Positions 9,406 through 18,707 are shown, counted from the stretch's first letter. The stretch: 64,000 nucleotides of DNA from Actinopolyspora saharensis (GCF_900100925.1 NZ_FNKO01000001.1:1674001-1738000), one strand, 5' to 3'. Notes: generated by a model not told the origin, from the letters alone. Program-made: numbers and translations.

Positions 9406-10631
9406 CTGCCCGCTCCCGGCATCACGGAGACCCTGCGATCCCGGGCCGGGGATATCCGTGCCGTAACGGACCGGGACGCGTGGTCGGCGCCGTAGACGAA
9501 CCGCATCACCGGCCCGAAGCTCGGCGCCACGGTTGGGCCGATGAAGAACAGCCCGGCGACGTCGGACTGGTAGTCCGCCCCGACCCGAGGAGTGCGGTCC
9601 AGGGTGGTCACCCTGCCCCTGAGCTCGTTGTCGAGGAAGGACAGCCTGGTGATGTCCGGGCGGTATCCGGTGGCGCTGATGACGTGGTCGACCGAGAGCG
9701 TGGTGGTCTCGCTGCCGCGGCGCAGGCCGAGCCGCACCCTGTCCCCCGTGGGGTCGGCCCAGTCCACCTCGCGTTGCAGCAGCAGCGGGATCCTGCCGTC
9801 CACCCTGTCCCGCAACCACCAGGCCCCCGCCGGCCCCAGCGCGGTGCGTGCCAGCCGGACCCTGGTCGTCGCGGGCAATCTGCGGAAGAGCTCGGGGTGT
9901 TCGGAGTAGAACCAGGTCGCCCAGCCGGTTCCCAGCCCGGCCTCCGGTTCGCGGAGCCGACGGCGCAGACTTCTCTCCTCTGTCGGCGGCAGCCCGTTCC
10001 ACACGATTCCGCTCCGGCGCGCGACGATCCGGACCGAGGCGCCGGACTCCCGCAGCAGGGCCGCCGTTTCCAGCGCGGACTGCCCAGCCCCCAGCACCGC
10101 GACCTCGCGGTCGCGGAACACTCCCAGATCGACGTGGGCGCTGGCGTGCGAGGAGAGGTGCGCGGGCAGCTGGGAGAGCACGTCCGGAACCCGCACGAAG
10201 TGCTCCACTCCGGTGGCCACGACCACGTTCCGCGCGGTGGCCAGGCGCCCGTCCGTCAGTTCGAGCTCGTAGCGGTCGCCGCTCCGGCGCAGGTGCTCGA
10301 CCAGCACCTGTTCCACGTCGGGAGCGTGGTTGCGCTCGAACCAGGTGCCGTACTCGAGGAACGTGTCCAGCGAGACCGGAACACCGATGTCGGCGTAGGC
10401 GCGCCCGGTCTCCCGGCAGAACCTCTCCAGGGTGTGCGTGGAGTTCGGATCGGAGAGGCTGCAGGCGAATCCCTGCGACTTCAGGTACATGCCGCGCGGC
10501 ATCGCGGTGCGCCACAGGTTCAGCGGCACGCCGAACTGGCGGTAGCTGACGCCCGCCGCCCGGAGGTGCGCGGCCAGCGACAACCCGTACGGACCGGCGC
10601 CGATGACGGCGACGTCGACTGTCTCGTTCAT
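9402..10631 (-). CDS. FAD/NAD(P)-binding flavin monooxygenase-like oxidoreductase
   Basis: Two-dinucleotide-binding flavoprotein of 409 residues. The FAD motif GAGPYG is at residues 11-16 and the NADPH motif GAGQSALETA in the middle; an ATG-type motif occurs as VISATGYRPD. This is the fold of flavin-containing and N-hydroxylating monooxygenases. It is coupled by 4-nt overlaps to both the ATP-grasp gene upstream and the sugar transferase gene downstream, which is strong evidence of a shared pathway. Oxidation of an amino or thiol group on a polysaccharide substituent is a guess. Such proteins are uncommon in exopolysaccharide loci. Confidence 0.85.
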   Translation of the reverse strand: MNETVDVAVIGAGPYGLSLAAHLRAAGVSYRQFGVPLNLWRTAMPRGMYLKSQGFACSLSDPNSTHTLERFCRETGRAYADIGVPVSLDTFLEYGTWFERNHAPDVEQVLVEHLRRSGDRYELELTDGRLATARNVVVATGVEHFVRVPDVLSQLPAHLSSHASAHVDLGVFRDREVAVLGAGQSALETAALLRESGASVRIVARRSGIVWNGLPPTEERSLRRRLREPEAGLGTGWATWFYSEHPELFRRLPATTRVRLARTALGPAGAWWLRDRVDGRIPLLLQREVDWADPTGDRVRLGLRRGSETTTLSVDHVISATGYRPDITRLSFLDNELRGRVTTLDRTPRVGADYQSDVAGLFFIGPTVAPSFGPVMRFVYGADHASRSVTARISPARDRRVSVMPGAGR

Positions 10632-12004
10632 CCTCGTACCCCCTCGACTCCGTGCTTCGCCCCGCCCGATCTCCTTCCGGGCGACACGCTGTTCGCGATA
10701 CCGGCGGCCCGGCCGCTGTGAAACCTCGGCGGGCGGGACCGCCTGTTGCCCGCGGCTCGACGCGGGAAACGGCGCGTCAGCGCCCTCCATCCCGTGCGCA
10801 GGCACATCAACCCGAAAGGAGCGAGATCGTCCCGCGCGAACCAGGCGGTCTCCTCCGTCCCGCGCACCGAAGCGGCCCACTCGCCGAGAGTGAACCGGCC
10901 GCTGCGCCATCCACCGAAGGCGGCCAGCGGGTCGTAGTTCTCCACCACGAAGCGGCGTTCCCGCACCGGGTCCATCGCCGGTACCGGTTGCCCGGTCAGG
11001 TCGAGATAGGCGGCCACGGAGAGATCGAGCCCGGACGCGTCGCTGAAGAGCCTGAACTGCGCCCCCAGCCTGGGGTTGCAGTCGAGGAGCTTGTAGTGAC
11101 CGTCGCGCGGGTCCCAGCGCCAGTCCATGTCCACGATGCCGCGGTAGTCCGTCCTGCGCAGCAGTTCGGTGGCGGTTCGCTCGAGCTCCGGGTTGGCGAC
11201 CCAGCGCCCGAAGCTGGTCAACCCGGCCGGGCGCGGGTAGGAGCGCTCCTTCAGGCCGGTGCACCCCGCGATCACGTCCGAGCCGACTCCTCGGTAACCG
11301 TGGAAGAACCAGTCCTGCCCCCTGCCCGCTTCCTCCGCTCCCCCGGGCAGGAACTCCTGCAGCACCAGGGGCTGGCCCGCCTTCTCGTACAACTCCGCCA
11401 GCTGCTCGGGGCCGTGGATCACGCTCGTGCTCGGCGGGCGGGGCCGCCCGGAGGCCAGCCACGGCATCGCCAGCTTCGCCACGAGGGGGTAGCCCAGCGT
11501 GGAGGCGAACGCGCGCGCTCTCGGCCAGGTCGTCACCGTCTCCGTCTCGGGGCTCGGGATCCCGTGCCCGCGGCACAGCCGGTGCAGGGTGTCCTTGCCG
11601 GCGAACTTGCGGGGCAGCTCACTGGGGGGACTCGGGAACAGCAGCCACGGGTGCAGTCGCTCGGACTGCTCGGCGAGCAGGATGGCCCCCGCGTCGTCGG
11701 TCGGCAGCACCACCGCGGGGCGGCCCAACCGCTCCGCGATCCGGGCGAGCCCGTCCACCACGTCGTCCGTCGTGGCACCGCTGACGCGCCACCTCCAGTG
11801 GCCGTGCAGGTAACGCGAACGCGCCGCCGGAACGAACGGGTCCTCGCAAACTCCGTACACGGGGACCCCAAGCCTGCCCAGCCCTCGAATCACTCCCAGT
11901 CCACCGTGGTGGAACGGATTGTCGTCCAGTTTGAGCACCACGACAGGGGTGGAGGTGTCGATCTCCGCCGTCCGCTGCCGCGGAACGTCTCCTCGAGCGC
12001 GCAT
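10628..12004 (-). CDS. ATP-grasp carboxylate-amine ligase
   Basis: ATP-grasp superfamily ligase of 458 residues. An N-terminal pre-ATP-grasp domain (VVLKLDDNPFHHGGLG) is followed by the ATP-binding core with YPLVAKLA, VLQEFLPGG and the metal-binding end motif LLDCNPRLGAQ. Such enzymes join a carboxylate to an amine through an acyl phosphate. The ATG at 12004 has a GAGGGG upstream. The C-terminal 45 residues are Arg/Ser/Gly rich and probably disordered. It overlaps the flavoprotein gene by 4 nt. Together they may make and oxidise an amino-acyl decoration for the polymer; the substrate is unknown. Confidence 0.85.
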   Translation of the reverse strand: MRARGDVPRQRTAEIDTSTPVVVLKLDDNPFHHGGLGVIRGLGRLGVPVYGVCEDPFVPAARSRYLHGHWRWRVSGATTDDVVDGLARIAERLGRPAVVLPTDDAGAILLAEQSERLHPWLLFPSPPSELPRKFAGKDTLHRLCRGHGIPSPETETVTTWPRARAFASTLGYPLVAKLAMPWLASGRPRPPSTSVIHGPEQLAELYEKAGQPLVLQEFLPGGAEEAGRGQDWFFHGYRGVGSDVIAGCTGLKERSYPRPAGLTSFGRWVANPELERTATELLRRTDYRGIVDMDWRWDPRDGHYKLLDCNPRLGAQFRLFSDASGLDLSVAAYLDLTGQPVPAMDPVRERRFVVENYDPLAAFGGWRSGRFTLGEWAASVRGTEETAWFARDDLAPFGLMCLRTGWRALTRRFPRRAAGNRRSRPPRFHSGRAAGIANSVSPGRRSGGAKHGVEGVRG

Positions 12005-12014
12005 CGTGGACCCC

Positions 12015-13382
12015 TCACAGCAACAGCCGGTGCGGAACCCGGTCGAACCGGTAGGTGGCGTCCAGCACGAGCGGGTAATCGATTACCCAGTCGTAGTCGA
12101 CGCCGGGATGAACCGTGTGGATCAGCACGAGGTCCCACTTCTCCTCGTCCGGGTGCTGTCGGCTGACCAGTTCGGTGCCGTCGGGCAGTTCGAGACGCGG
12201 CACCAGCGGATCGTGATAGCCGACCTCGATCCCCGCGTCGACCAGCCCGGACAGAATGGGCAGGGCGGGCGATTCGCGCAAATCGGCCACTCCGACCTTG
12301 TAGCTGGCCCCGATCAGCAGGACCCCGGGGCGCTCCGAGCGCTGTCCGTGCTCCCGCAGCAGCTCGTCGACGCGGCGAACCACCTGCTGCGGCCGCTGCC
12401 TGATCTCGTGCATCACCTGCTCGAGCAGCGGAGCCCGACTTCCCCGGTCGCGCAGCTGCCACAGCAGGTAGTACGGATCGCAGGGGATGCAGTGCCCACC
12501 GACCCCGGGACCGGGGAAGCCTCCGAGGAAGCCGTACGGTTTGGTCCCCGCGGCCAGGGTCACCTCGATGGGGTCCAGGGACAGCTCCCGGCACACCTCG
12601 GCGAACTCGTTGGCAACGGCCAGGGTGACGGCCCGGAACACGTTCTCGTACAACTTGGTCAGTTCCGCCGCCTCGGGAGAACTGACCAGGAAGACCGAGT
12701 CGGTCACGCAGTTGATCACGCTCGCCGCCCGCTTGGAACAGCTCTCGGTCACTCCGCCCACCACCCGCGGGGTGTCCTGCTGGCGGTGGTCCGGGTTTCC
12801 CGGGTCGATGCGCTCGGCGCTGAACGCGACGTGGATGTCGCGCCCCACCTCGAATCCCCGTTCCCGCAACGGCCCGAGCAGCAGGTCCCTGGTGGTGCCC
12901 GCGTAACTGGTGGAAGTCAGGATCACCGTCTGGCCTGCGCGGGCGTGCTCGGCCACGTCCACGCAAGCGCGGCGCAACGCGCTCAGCTCCGGCGTGTCGT
13001 CGGCCCCGACCGGGGTGGGAACGCAGATCACCACGGCCTCGGCCGCTCCGAGCAGCGCGCTGTCCGTGGTGACCCGGATCCCGCCGCTTTCCAGTTCCGA
13101 GCTCAGCAGGGCGCGGTCGGACTCGGCCAGCTCGACGTCACCCTCCAGGATGGCGTCCAAGCGTGAACTGCTCGCATCGATGCCCGTGACCTCGATGTGC
13201 TTCGAGCGGAACTCGACCACGGTGGGCAGCCCCACGTAGCCGAGCCCGACCACGGCCACGGCGGCCGGCGCAGTGTCCGGCCGTCCCGTCGCCGCGTCCT
13301 GCACGCCGGAGTAACTCACCAACCGGTCGGCGAACTCGTGCTCCCGACCGTTGACCGCCAATGAGAGCGGAAAACCTTCCAC
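12015..13382 (-). CDS. Nucleotide-sugar (UDP-sugar) dehydrogenase
   Basis: UDP-glucose/GDP-mannose dehydrogenase family enzyme of about 455 residues that oxidises C6 of a UDP-hexose to the uronate with two NAD. The N-terminal Rossmann motif reads VVGLGYVGLP, the mid-domain YENVFRA and GFLGGFPGPG precede the catalytic Cys in GGHCIPCDPYYL, and the C-terminal domain has GASYKVGVADLRESP. The pattern is closer to WbpA/WecC-like UDP-N-acetylhexosamine dehydrogenases. The GTG at 13382 is preferred because GGGGAGG sits four bases upstream; an upstream GTG at 13409 lacks a ribosome site. It supplies a uronic acid for the locus. Confidence 0.9.
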   Translation of the reverse strand: MEGFPLSLAVNGREHEFADRLVSYSGVQDAATGRPDTAPAAVAVVGLGYVGLPTVVEFRSKHIEVTGIDASSSRLDAILEGDVELAESDRALLSSELESGGIRVTTDSALLGAAEAVVICVPTPVGADDTPELSALRRACVDVAEHARAGQTVILTSTSYAGTTRDLLLGPLRERGFEVGRDIHVAFSAERIDPGNPDHRQQDTPRVVGGVTESCSKRAASVINCVTDSVFLVSSPEAAELTKLYENVFRAVTLAVANEFAEVCRELSLDPIEVTLAAGTKPYGFLGGFPGPGVGGHCIPCDPYYLLWQLRDRGSRAPLLEQVMHEIRQRPQQVVRRVDELLREHGQRSERPGVLLIGASYKVGVADLRESPALPILSGLVDAGIEVGYHDPLVPRLELPDGTELVSRQHPDEEKWDLVLIHTVHPGVDYDWVIDYPLVLDATYRFDRVPHRLLL

Positions 13383-13454
13383 GGTCCCTCCCCGGGTCGA
13401 CGGTGCCACGTCGTCACGTCCATCGACGGTGACACCTGCCCGGCTCGGAACACC

Positions 13455-14228
13455 TCATACGCCGTGGTGAGAATGTCTACCCACTCGGGAGGACCCCACC
13501 CGCTTCCACGCCGCGCGCCACCTCTTGGCCTCGATCCGGGGTCCGTTGTCCCGGTCGCCCACGTAAATCCTGGGCAACGCGAACACGCCTCCCGCCGACT
13601 CAGGACGAACGGCACAGGCGTAGGAGTAACCCGCCGCCCGCACCTCCTCCTCCACGTCCTCGTCGAAGTCCCCGTAGGGGTAGCAGAATCCGGTGACCTC
13701 GTCCTGCAGGAGCTGTTCGAGCTCGGCACGACTGCGGTGCACCTCGTCGACCATCCCGGGAAACGGCAATGTGGACAGCGGCTGGTGCACCAGCCCGTGC
13801 GAGCCCACTTCCATCCCCCGCGCGGCCACGTTCCGGATCTGGTCCGCCGTCATCAGCGGTTTGGTCGGCCCGCCCCCGTCCCAGCCGTTGTGCCCGCCGA
13901 GGCGGCCGGGCAGCACGAAGACGGTCGCCGTGAAACCCTGCTCCCGCAGGGCCGGGACCACGGTGGTCTCGAAGTCGACGTAACCGTCGTCGAAGGTCAG
14001 ACCTATCAGTCCACGCGCGTTCCCGGCGCGGTGCGCGCGCAGGAGCCGGCTCATCCCGACCCCGGTCCACCCCCGGAGCCGGAGCCAACGCAGCTGACGC
14101 GCGAACCGCGCGGGGCGCACGGTCACCCGGTACGGATCGCTGTCGTACTCCGCCACGGAGTGATACATCAACACTGGCGGCAGGCGGAGCTGCGCGCGCT
14201 GCTCCACCGCGGTTTCCGGATCGGTCAT
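13455..14228 (-). CDS. Polysaccharide deacetylase (CE4)
   Basis: NodB-homology deacetylase of 257 residues. Motif 1 is TFDDG (residues 78-82, catalytic base D80 and metal ligand D81), motif 2 is SHGLVH with metal ligands H144 and H148, and motif 3 is CYPYGDFDE. It removes N-acetyl groups from chitin-like or PNAG-like glycans. No clear signal peptide is visible, so it would act in the cytoplasm or be retained, which is unusual for CE4. It is the first gene of the polysaccharide transcription unit as seen here and lies 85 bp from the end of korB. Confidence 0.9.
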   Translation of the reverse strand: MTDPETAVEQRAQLRLPPVLMYHSVAEYDSDPYRVTVRPARFARQLRWLRLRGWTGVGMSRLLRAHRAGNARGLIGLTFDDGYVDFETTVVPALREQGFTATVFVLPGRLGGHNGWDGGGPTKPLMTADQIRNVAARGMEVGSHGLVHQPLSTLPFPGMVDEVHRSRAELEQLLQDEVTGFCYPYGDFDEDVEEEVRAAGYSYACAVRPESAGGVFALPRIYVGDRDNGPRIEAKRWRAAWKRVGSSRVGRHSHHGV

Positions 14229-14314
14229 CGTTCCCCCACTACAGCGACTGCGCGGGGGAACGGTAGACCGCCTCCGCCGACGACGGATCCGGCACGCGAG
14301 GTAGCTTCGCTACC

Positions 14315-15373
14315 TCAGATTGTCCAGGTGTTGTTTCCGGTGAGTAGTTTTTGCAGGTCAGGAGATTTCTGTTCGGCGGCCTCTTCGAGCTGGGCCCTGG
14401 CCTGGTCGTCGTAGGTGGGCCGTGAGACCTGGCGGAACACTCCGGTGACCGTGGGGTCGAGGTGCTGACCACCGAGACGGGACAGGGCGAAGGCGTGACT
14501 GGTGTCGGCGCGGTGGGCGTCGTGCACCACGACCTCCGACTCGTCGACCTCGGAGAGCTTGGCCACCTGCAGTTCGCCGTGCTCGTCGCGGACGACGCCG
14601 CAGCGCTCGTGCTCAGGGCCGAAGGTGATGGGCTGGTCGTGGCCCAGCTGGATCAGCCTGCGCTGCTTCTCGTCCTTGTCCTTGAGCACGTCGAAGGCGC
14701 CGTCGTTGAAGATCGGGCAGTTCTGGTAGATCTCGACCAGCGACGAGCCCCGATGCGCGGCGGCCGCCCGCAGCGTCTCGGTCAGATGCGCCCGGTCGGA
14801 GTCCAGCGTGCGGGCCACGAAGCTGGCCTCGGCCCCCAGCGCCAGCGAGACCGGGTTGAACGGGGTGTCCACCGACCCGGCGGGGGTGGACTTGGTGACC
14901 ATGCCCTGATCGCTGGTCGGCGAGTACTGCCCCTTGGTCAACCCGTAGATGCGGTTGTTGAACAGCAGGATGGTGATGTTGACGTTGCGCCGCAGCGCGT
15001 GCATCAGGTGGTTGCCCCCGATGGACAGCCCGTCGCCGTCACCGGTGACCACCCACACGTTCAAATCCGGCCGCGTGGTGGCCAACCCGGTCGCGATCGT
15101 CGGCGCCCGCCCGTGGATGGAGTGCATCCCGTAGGTGTTCATGTAGTACGGGAACCGCGCCGAACAACCGATCCCGGACACGAACACGGTGTTCTCCCGG
15201 GCGATGCCCAGCTCCGGCAGGAAGCCGCGCACCGCCGCCAGCACCGCGTAGTCCCCGCAGCCGGGGCACCAGCGCACCTCCTGGTCGCTGGTGAAGTCCT
15301 TCGCCGACAAGTCCGCACCACTGGCGGGCACCTCGGCCAGCCCACTGGTGGGAAACCCTAGATCCGTCGTCAC
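14315..15373 (-). CDS. korB: 2-oxoglutarate:ferredoxin oxidoreductase subunit beta
   Basis: Thiamine-diphosphate-binding beta subunit (352 residues) of a two-subunit 2-oxoacid:ferredoxin oxidoreductase, converting 2-oxoglutarate plus CoA to succinyl-CoA and reduced ferredoxin. Visible signatures: the cluster-ligand type CPGCGDY near the N-terminus, GIGCSARFPYY, and the TPP motif GDGDGLSIGGNH followed by NNRIYGLTKGQ. The GTG start at 15373 overlaps the korA stop by 4 nt (GTGA), so the subunits are translationally coupled. Size and order match KorAB of Mycobacterium tuberculosis. Confidence 0.95.
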   Translation of the reverse strand: MTTDLGFPTSGLAEVPASGADLSAKDFTSDQEVRWCPGCGDYAVLAAVRGFLPELGIARENTVFVSGIGCSARFPYYMNTYGMHSIHGRAPTIATGLATTRPDLNVWVVTGDGDGLSIGGNHLMHALRRNVNITILLFNNRIYGLTKGQYSPTSDQGMVTKSTPAGSVDTPFNPVSLALGAEASFVARTLDSDRAHLTETLRAAAAHRGSSLVEIYQNCPIFNDGAFDVLKDKDEKQRRLIQLGHDQPITFGPEHERCGVVRDEHGELQVAKLSEVDESEVVVHDAHRADTSHAFALSRLGGQHLDPTVTGVFRQVSRPTYDDQARAQLEEAAEQKSPDLQKLLTGNNTWTI

Positions 15374-17283
15374 AGCTCGCTCCCCTGCACCACATCGGAC
15401 AGCACGCTTTCCAGTTCCTCGGCCTGGAACGGCAACCCCGCGACCTTGGTGTAGGACCGCGCGTCCACCAGGTACCGCGACCGCAACAGCATCGCCAACT
15501 GGCCGGTGTTCATCTCCGGAACCAGGACCTTGTCGTAACCGCGCAACACCTCGCCGAGATTGCCGGGCATCGGGTTCAGATACCGCAGGTGGGCTTGCGC
15601 GACCTCCATCCCGCGGGCGCGCACCCGGCGGCAGGCCGCCCCGATCGGCCCGTAGGAGGAGCCCCAGCCCAGCACCAGCACCCGGGCGCGCCCGCTCGGG
15701 TCGTCGACCTCGACATCGGGCACCTCGACACCGTCGATCTTGCGCTGCCGCAGCCGCACCATCTCGTCGTGGTTGTCCGGGTCGTAGGAAATGCTGCCCT
15801 TTCCGTCGACCTTCTCCAGCCCGCCGACGCGGTGTTCCAGCCCGGCGGTGCCCGGCACCGCCCAGTCCCGGGCCAGTGTCTCCGGATCCCGCACGTACGG
15901 CCAGAACTCACCCGAACCGTCCGGGGCGTTGGCCTCGGTCGCGAAGGACACCCGCAGATCGGGCAGCTCGTTCACGTCCGGAATCAGCCACGGCTCGGAA
16001 CCGTTGGCGGTGGCCCCGTCCGACAACAACAGCACCGGGGTTCGGTAGGTCAGCGCGATCCGCGCGGCCTCCAGGGCGATGTCGAAGCAGTCCGCCGGAG
16101 AACGCGGCGCCAGCACCGCCACCGGCGACTCGCCGTTGCGCCCGTACAGCGCCTGCAGCAGATCGGCCTGCTCGGTCTTGGTCGGCAACCCCGTGGACGG
16201 CCCGCCACGCTGGATGTCGCACACCAGCAGCGGCAGCTCCAACGCCACGGCCAGACCGATCGTTTCCGACTTCAACGCCAACCCCGGTCCCGAGGTGGTC
16301 GTCACACCCAGCGAACCACCGAACGCCGCCCCCAGGGCAGCGCCCACACCGGCGATCTCGTCCTCGGCCTGGAAGGTGGTCACGCCGAAGTTCTTGTGCT
16401 TGGCCATCTCGTGCAGCACGTCCGAGGCGGGAGTGATCGGGTAGCTGCCCAGAAACACCGGCAGCTCACTGCACCGCCCCGCGCTGACCAGACCGTAGGC
16501 CAGGGCCAGATTGCCCGTGACCTGCCGGTACGTTCCCTCCGGAAGGCTCGCCGGGGCGACTTCGTAGGTCACCGCGAACGACTCGGTGGTCTCGCCGTAG
16601 TTCCAGCCAGCGCGGAACGCCAGCACGTTCGCCTCTGCCACCTGCGGCTTGCCCGCGAACTTCTCCCGCAGGAACTGCTCGGTGTCCTCCGTGGGCCGCG
16701 AGTACATCCACGACAGCAGGCCCAGCGCGAACATGTTCTTGCACCGCTCGGCCTCCTTGCGGGTCAACCCCGTCTCGGCCACCGCGCCCTTGGTGAGCTC
16801 GCTCATCGCCACCCGGTGCACCGTGAAGCGCTCCAGCTCCTCCGTGTCCAGCGGAGACGTCTCGTAGCCCACCTTCTTCAGGTTGCGCTTGGTGAACTCG
16901 TCGGTGTTGACCACCACCGTCGCCCCGTCGGACAGGTCGCCGATGTTGGCCTTCAACGCGGCCGGGTTCATCGCCACCAGCACGTCCGGCCGGTCCCCCG
17001 GGGTCAGGATGTCGTAGTCGGCGAAGTGCAGCTGGAAGCTCGACACCCCCGGCAGCGTTCCCGCGGGAGCGCGGATCTCGGCCGGGTAGTTCGGCAGCGT
17101 GGCCAGGTCGTTGCCGAACGCCGCCGCCTCCGAGGTGAAACGATCACCGGTCAGCTGCATGCCGTCACCCGAATCACCGGCGAACCTGATGACCACACGA
17201 TTCGCCTTGCGCGGCGTGTCCGCCTGTTCCTCGGGACCGGACTCCGCCTGTCCCGCGGGTCGTTGCCCGTTCGTCGCCACCAC
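15370..17283 (-). CDS. korA: 2-oxoglutarate:ferredoxin oxidoreductase subunit alpha
   Basis: Fused gamma-alpha subunit of 637 residues. The N-terminal gamma domain (about 30-200) starts with VVIRFAGDSGDGMQLTGD. The alpha domain contains GSYPITPASDVL, the ETIGLAVALELPLLV region and QADLLQALYGRNGE. A C-terminal transketolase-like domain (LVLGWGSSYGP) ends the chain. It pairs with KorB, giving an oxygen-tolerant alternative to 2-oxoglutarate dehydrogenase. The GTG at 17283 is used, with AAGGGG about ten bases upstream; an adjacent GTG at 17280 cannot be excluded. A 782-bp non-coding stretch lies upstream. Confidence 0.95.
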   Translation of the reverse strand: MVATNGQRPAGQAESGPEEQADTPRKANRVVIRFAGDSGDGMQLTGDRFTSEAAAFGNDLATLPNYPAEIRAPAGTLPGVSSFQLHFADYDILTPGDRPDVLVAMNPAALKANIGDLSDGATVVVNTDEFTKRNLKKVGYETSPLDTEELERFTVHRVAMSELTKGAVAETGLTRKEAERCKNMFALGLLSWMYSRPTEDTEQFLREKFAGKPQVAEANVLAFRAGWNYGETTESFAVTYEVAPASLPEGTYRQVTGNLALAYGLVSAGRCSELPVFLGSYPITPASDVLHEMAKHKNFGVTTFQAEDEIAGVGAALGAAFGGSLGVTTTSGPGLALKSETIGLAVALELPLLVCDIQRGGPSTGLPTKTEQADLLQALYGRNGESPVAVLAPRSPADCFDIALEAARIALTYRTPVLLLSDGATANGSEPWLIPDVNELPDLRVSFATEANAPDGSGEFWPYVRDPETLARDWAVPGTAGLEHRVGGLEKVDGKGSISYDPDNHDEMVRLRQRKIDGVEVPDVEVDDPSGRARVLVLGWGSSYGPIGAACRRVRARGMEVAQAHLRYLNPMPGNLGEVLRGYDKVLVPEMNTGQLAMLLRSRYLVDARSYTKVAGLPFQAEELESVLSDVVQGSEL

Positions 17284-18065
17284 TTGACCAGTTCCCCTTC
17301 ACCGTGCAGGGAAGCATCCACCCTGTGCGTGGACCCTCGTCCGCTGCCGCTGTTCGTACCGTGGGCCGCGTCCGGCGATCAAGTCACAGCCCGTCCGCAG
17401 CATACTCGCGGTACACCGATTCCGGCAGTTGGCACATTCGCGCCCTCTTCCGTACCGACGCGGAAAATCATACCCGGAAAGCATCCGGGTGAAAAACGGC
17501 GGCAACCCCACCACCGATCCTTTTCGAACGCGGAAATCGAAGAAACACCCCTGGGACTCAATTCCTTCTGGACCGCGAACGCGATCGTCGAAGGCGACGA
17601 TCCCACCCCGCGCGGAGTCCGCGCGCCGACCCGCCCGCGGCCTCCCGCGCATCTCGGCGGCGCGCTCGCGGCGCCAGGACGGACGCAGCACCCCGCTTCC
17701 GGAGGACCGAACCGCGAAACCGCTCCGCAACACCCCTGCACCCTGGATAAAGCAGCCGGAGGAACCGAGCGCGCCCGCCCTCGGGTGCGCCGCCGCCGAG
17801 CGCTCGCCGCGGACAACCGGGAAAGCGCTCCGCCGAGGCCGAACGCCTCCGGGGAGAAATCGCTGAATTCCTCGCGCGCCGAGCCCTTTCGACGAGACGC
17901 CCGAGGCCGGAAGACTCGGGGAAATCCCGAAAAAGCGCCGAGTGTGACTTCGAACATACCCGGCTGCGACCTCTCCCTCCGCCGCACCAGGGCACCGGAG
18001 CACCCCGAACGGGCACAAGCTTCCCAGAATGCGGGAACCCCGCTCCGGGGAGGAAAGAGCGCGGA
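17284..18065. other. Long intergenic stretch upstream of korA
   Basis: 782 bp between korA and the TetR gene, both on the minus strand. Several frames stay open because of high GC, but the predicted peptides are Arg/Ser/Pro/Gly rich, carry no recognisable motif and conflict with each other. The part nearest korA (17284-17560) has more A/T patches and should hold the kor promoter. I see no RNA gene or clear terminator. Confidence 0.5.
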
Positions 18066-18707
18066 TCAGGCCGAGCTGGTTGTCACCACACCGTCGCAGA
18101 AGATCCGGATGTACTGTTCGGCGATCGTCTGCGCGCTCATGCGCCCCCGAGGGTTGTACCAGCGCACAACCGAGGAGATCGAGTCGCGGATGAACCGGTG
18201 CGTCAACCTCGGGTTGAGCTCGGCCCGGAAGGCCCCGCGACTGCGCCCCTCGCGCAGCACCCGGACCCAGATCCGCTCGAACTCCTTGTTCACCTGCTCG
18301 AGGTAGGCGAACCGCTCGAGACTCGCGAGGTAACCGCTCTCGTTGTGCAGGATCGCCACCGCCCAGCGGTGCCGCCGCAGCACGGTGAAGGACGCGCGGA
18401 TCAGCCCCTCGAGCCGGGAACGCGGGTCACCGCCCTGCCCCACCGCCTTCCGGAAGGCGGCGAGCTGCTCGTCGAGGTAGGCGCGCAGTATCTCGTCGAC
18501 CACGGCCTCCTTCGACTCGAAGTGGTGGTACAGGCTACCGGACAGGATGCCCGCGCTCTCGGCTATCTCGCGCACCGTCGTCGCCGCGAAACCACGCCTG
18601 GCGAACAGCTCGGCCGCGATGGACAACAACTGCGCCCTGCGTCCGGAACCGCTCTCCGGGGACGCCCCGGGGGGCTCCGCTGCGTCTCGGCCGACCATCA
18701 CCCGCAT
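18066..18707 (-). CDS. TetR-family regulator, KstR2-like
   Basis: TetR repressor of 213 residues. The N-terminal HTH (RGFAATTVREIAESAG through SGSLYHHFESKE) is canonical. The C-terminal ligand domain ends with RFIRDSISSVVRWYNP and SAQTIAEQYI, which closely resembles KstR2, the repressor of late cholesterol (ring C/D) catabolism that responds to an acyl-CoA ligand. No cholesterol catabolic genes are adjacent and no KstR2-type operator was seen next to the gene, so the function may have diverged. The ATG at 18707 gives a 24-residue pre-HTH leader; an ATG four codons in (MVGRD) is an alternative. Confidence 0.85.
   Translation of the reverse strand: MRVMVGRDAAEPPGASPESGSGRRAQLLSIAAELFARRGFAATTVREIAESAGILSGSLYHHFESKEAVVDEILRAYLDEQLAAFRKAVGQGGDPRSRLEGLIRASFTVLRRHRWAVAILHNESGYLASLERFAYLEQVNKEFERIWVRVLREGRSRGAFRAELNPRLTHRFIRDSISSVVRWYNPRGRMSAQTIAEQYIRIFCDGVVTTSSA

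Noticed and set aside
17299..18018. Open frame of 239 codons on the minus strand upstream of korA
   Set aside because: Arg/Ser/Gly-rich composition, no motif, and overlapping frames of similar length on both strands; typical of non-coding high-GC DNA.
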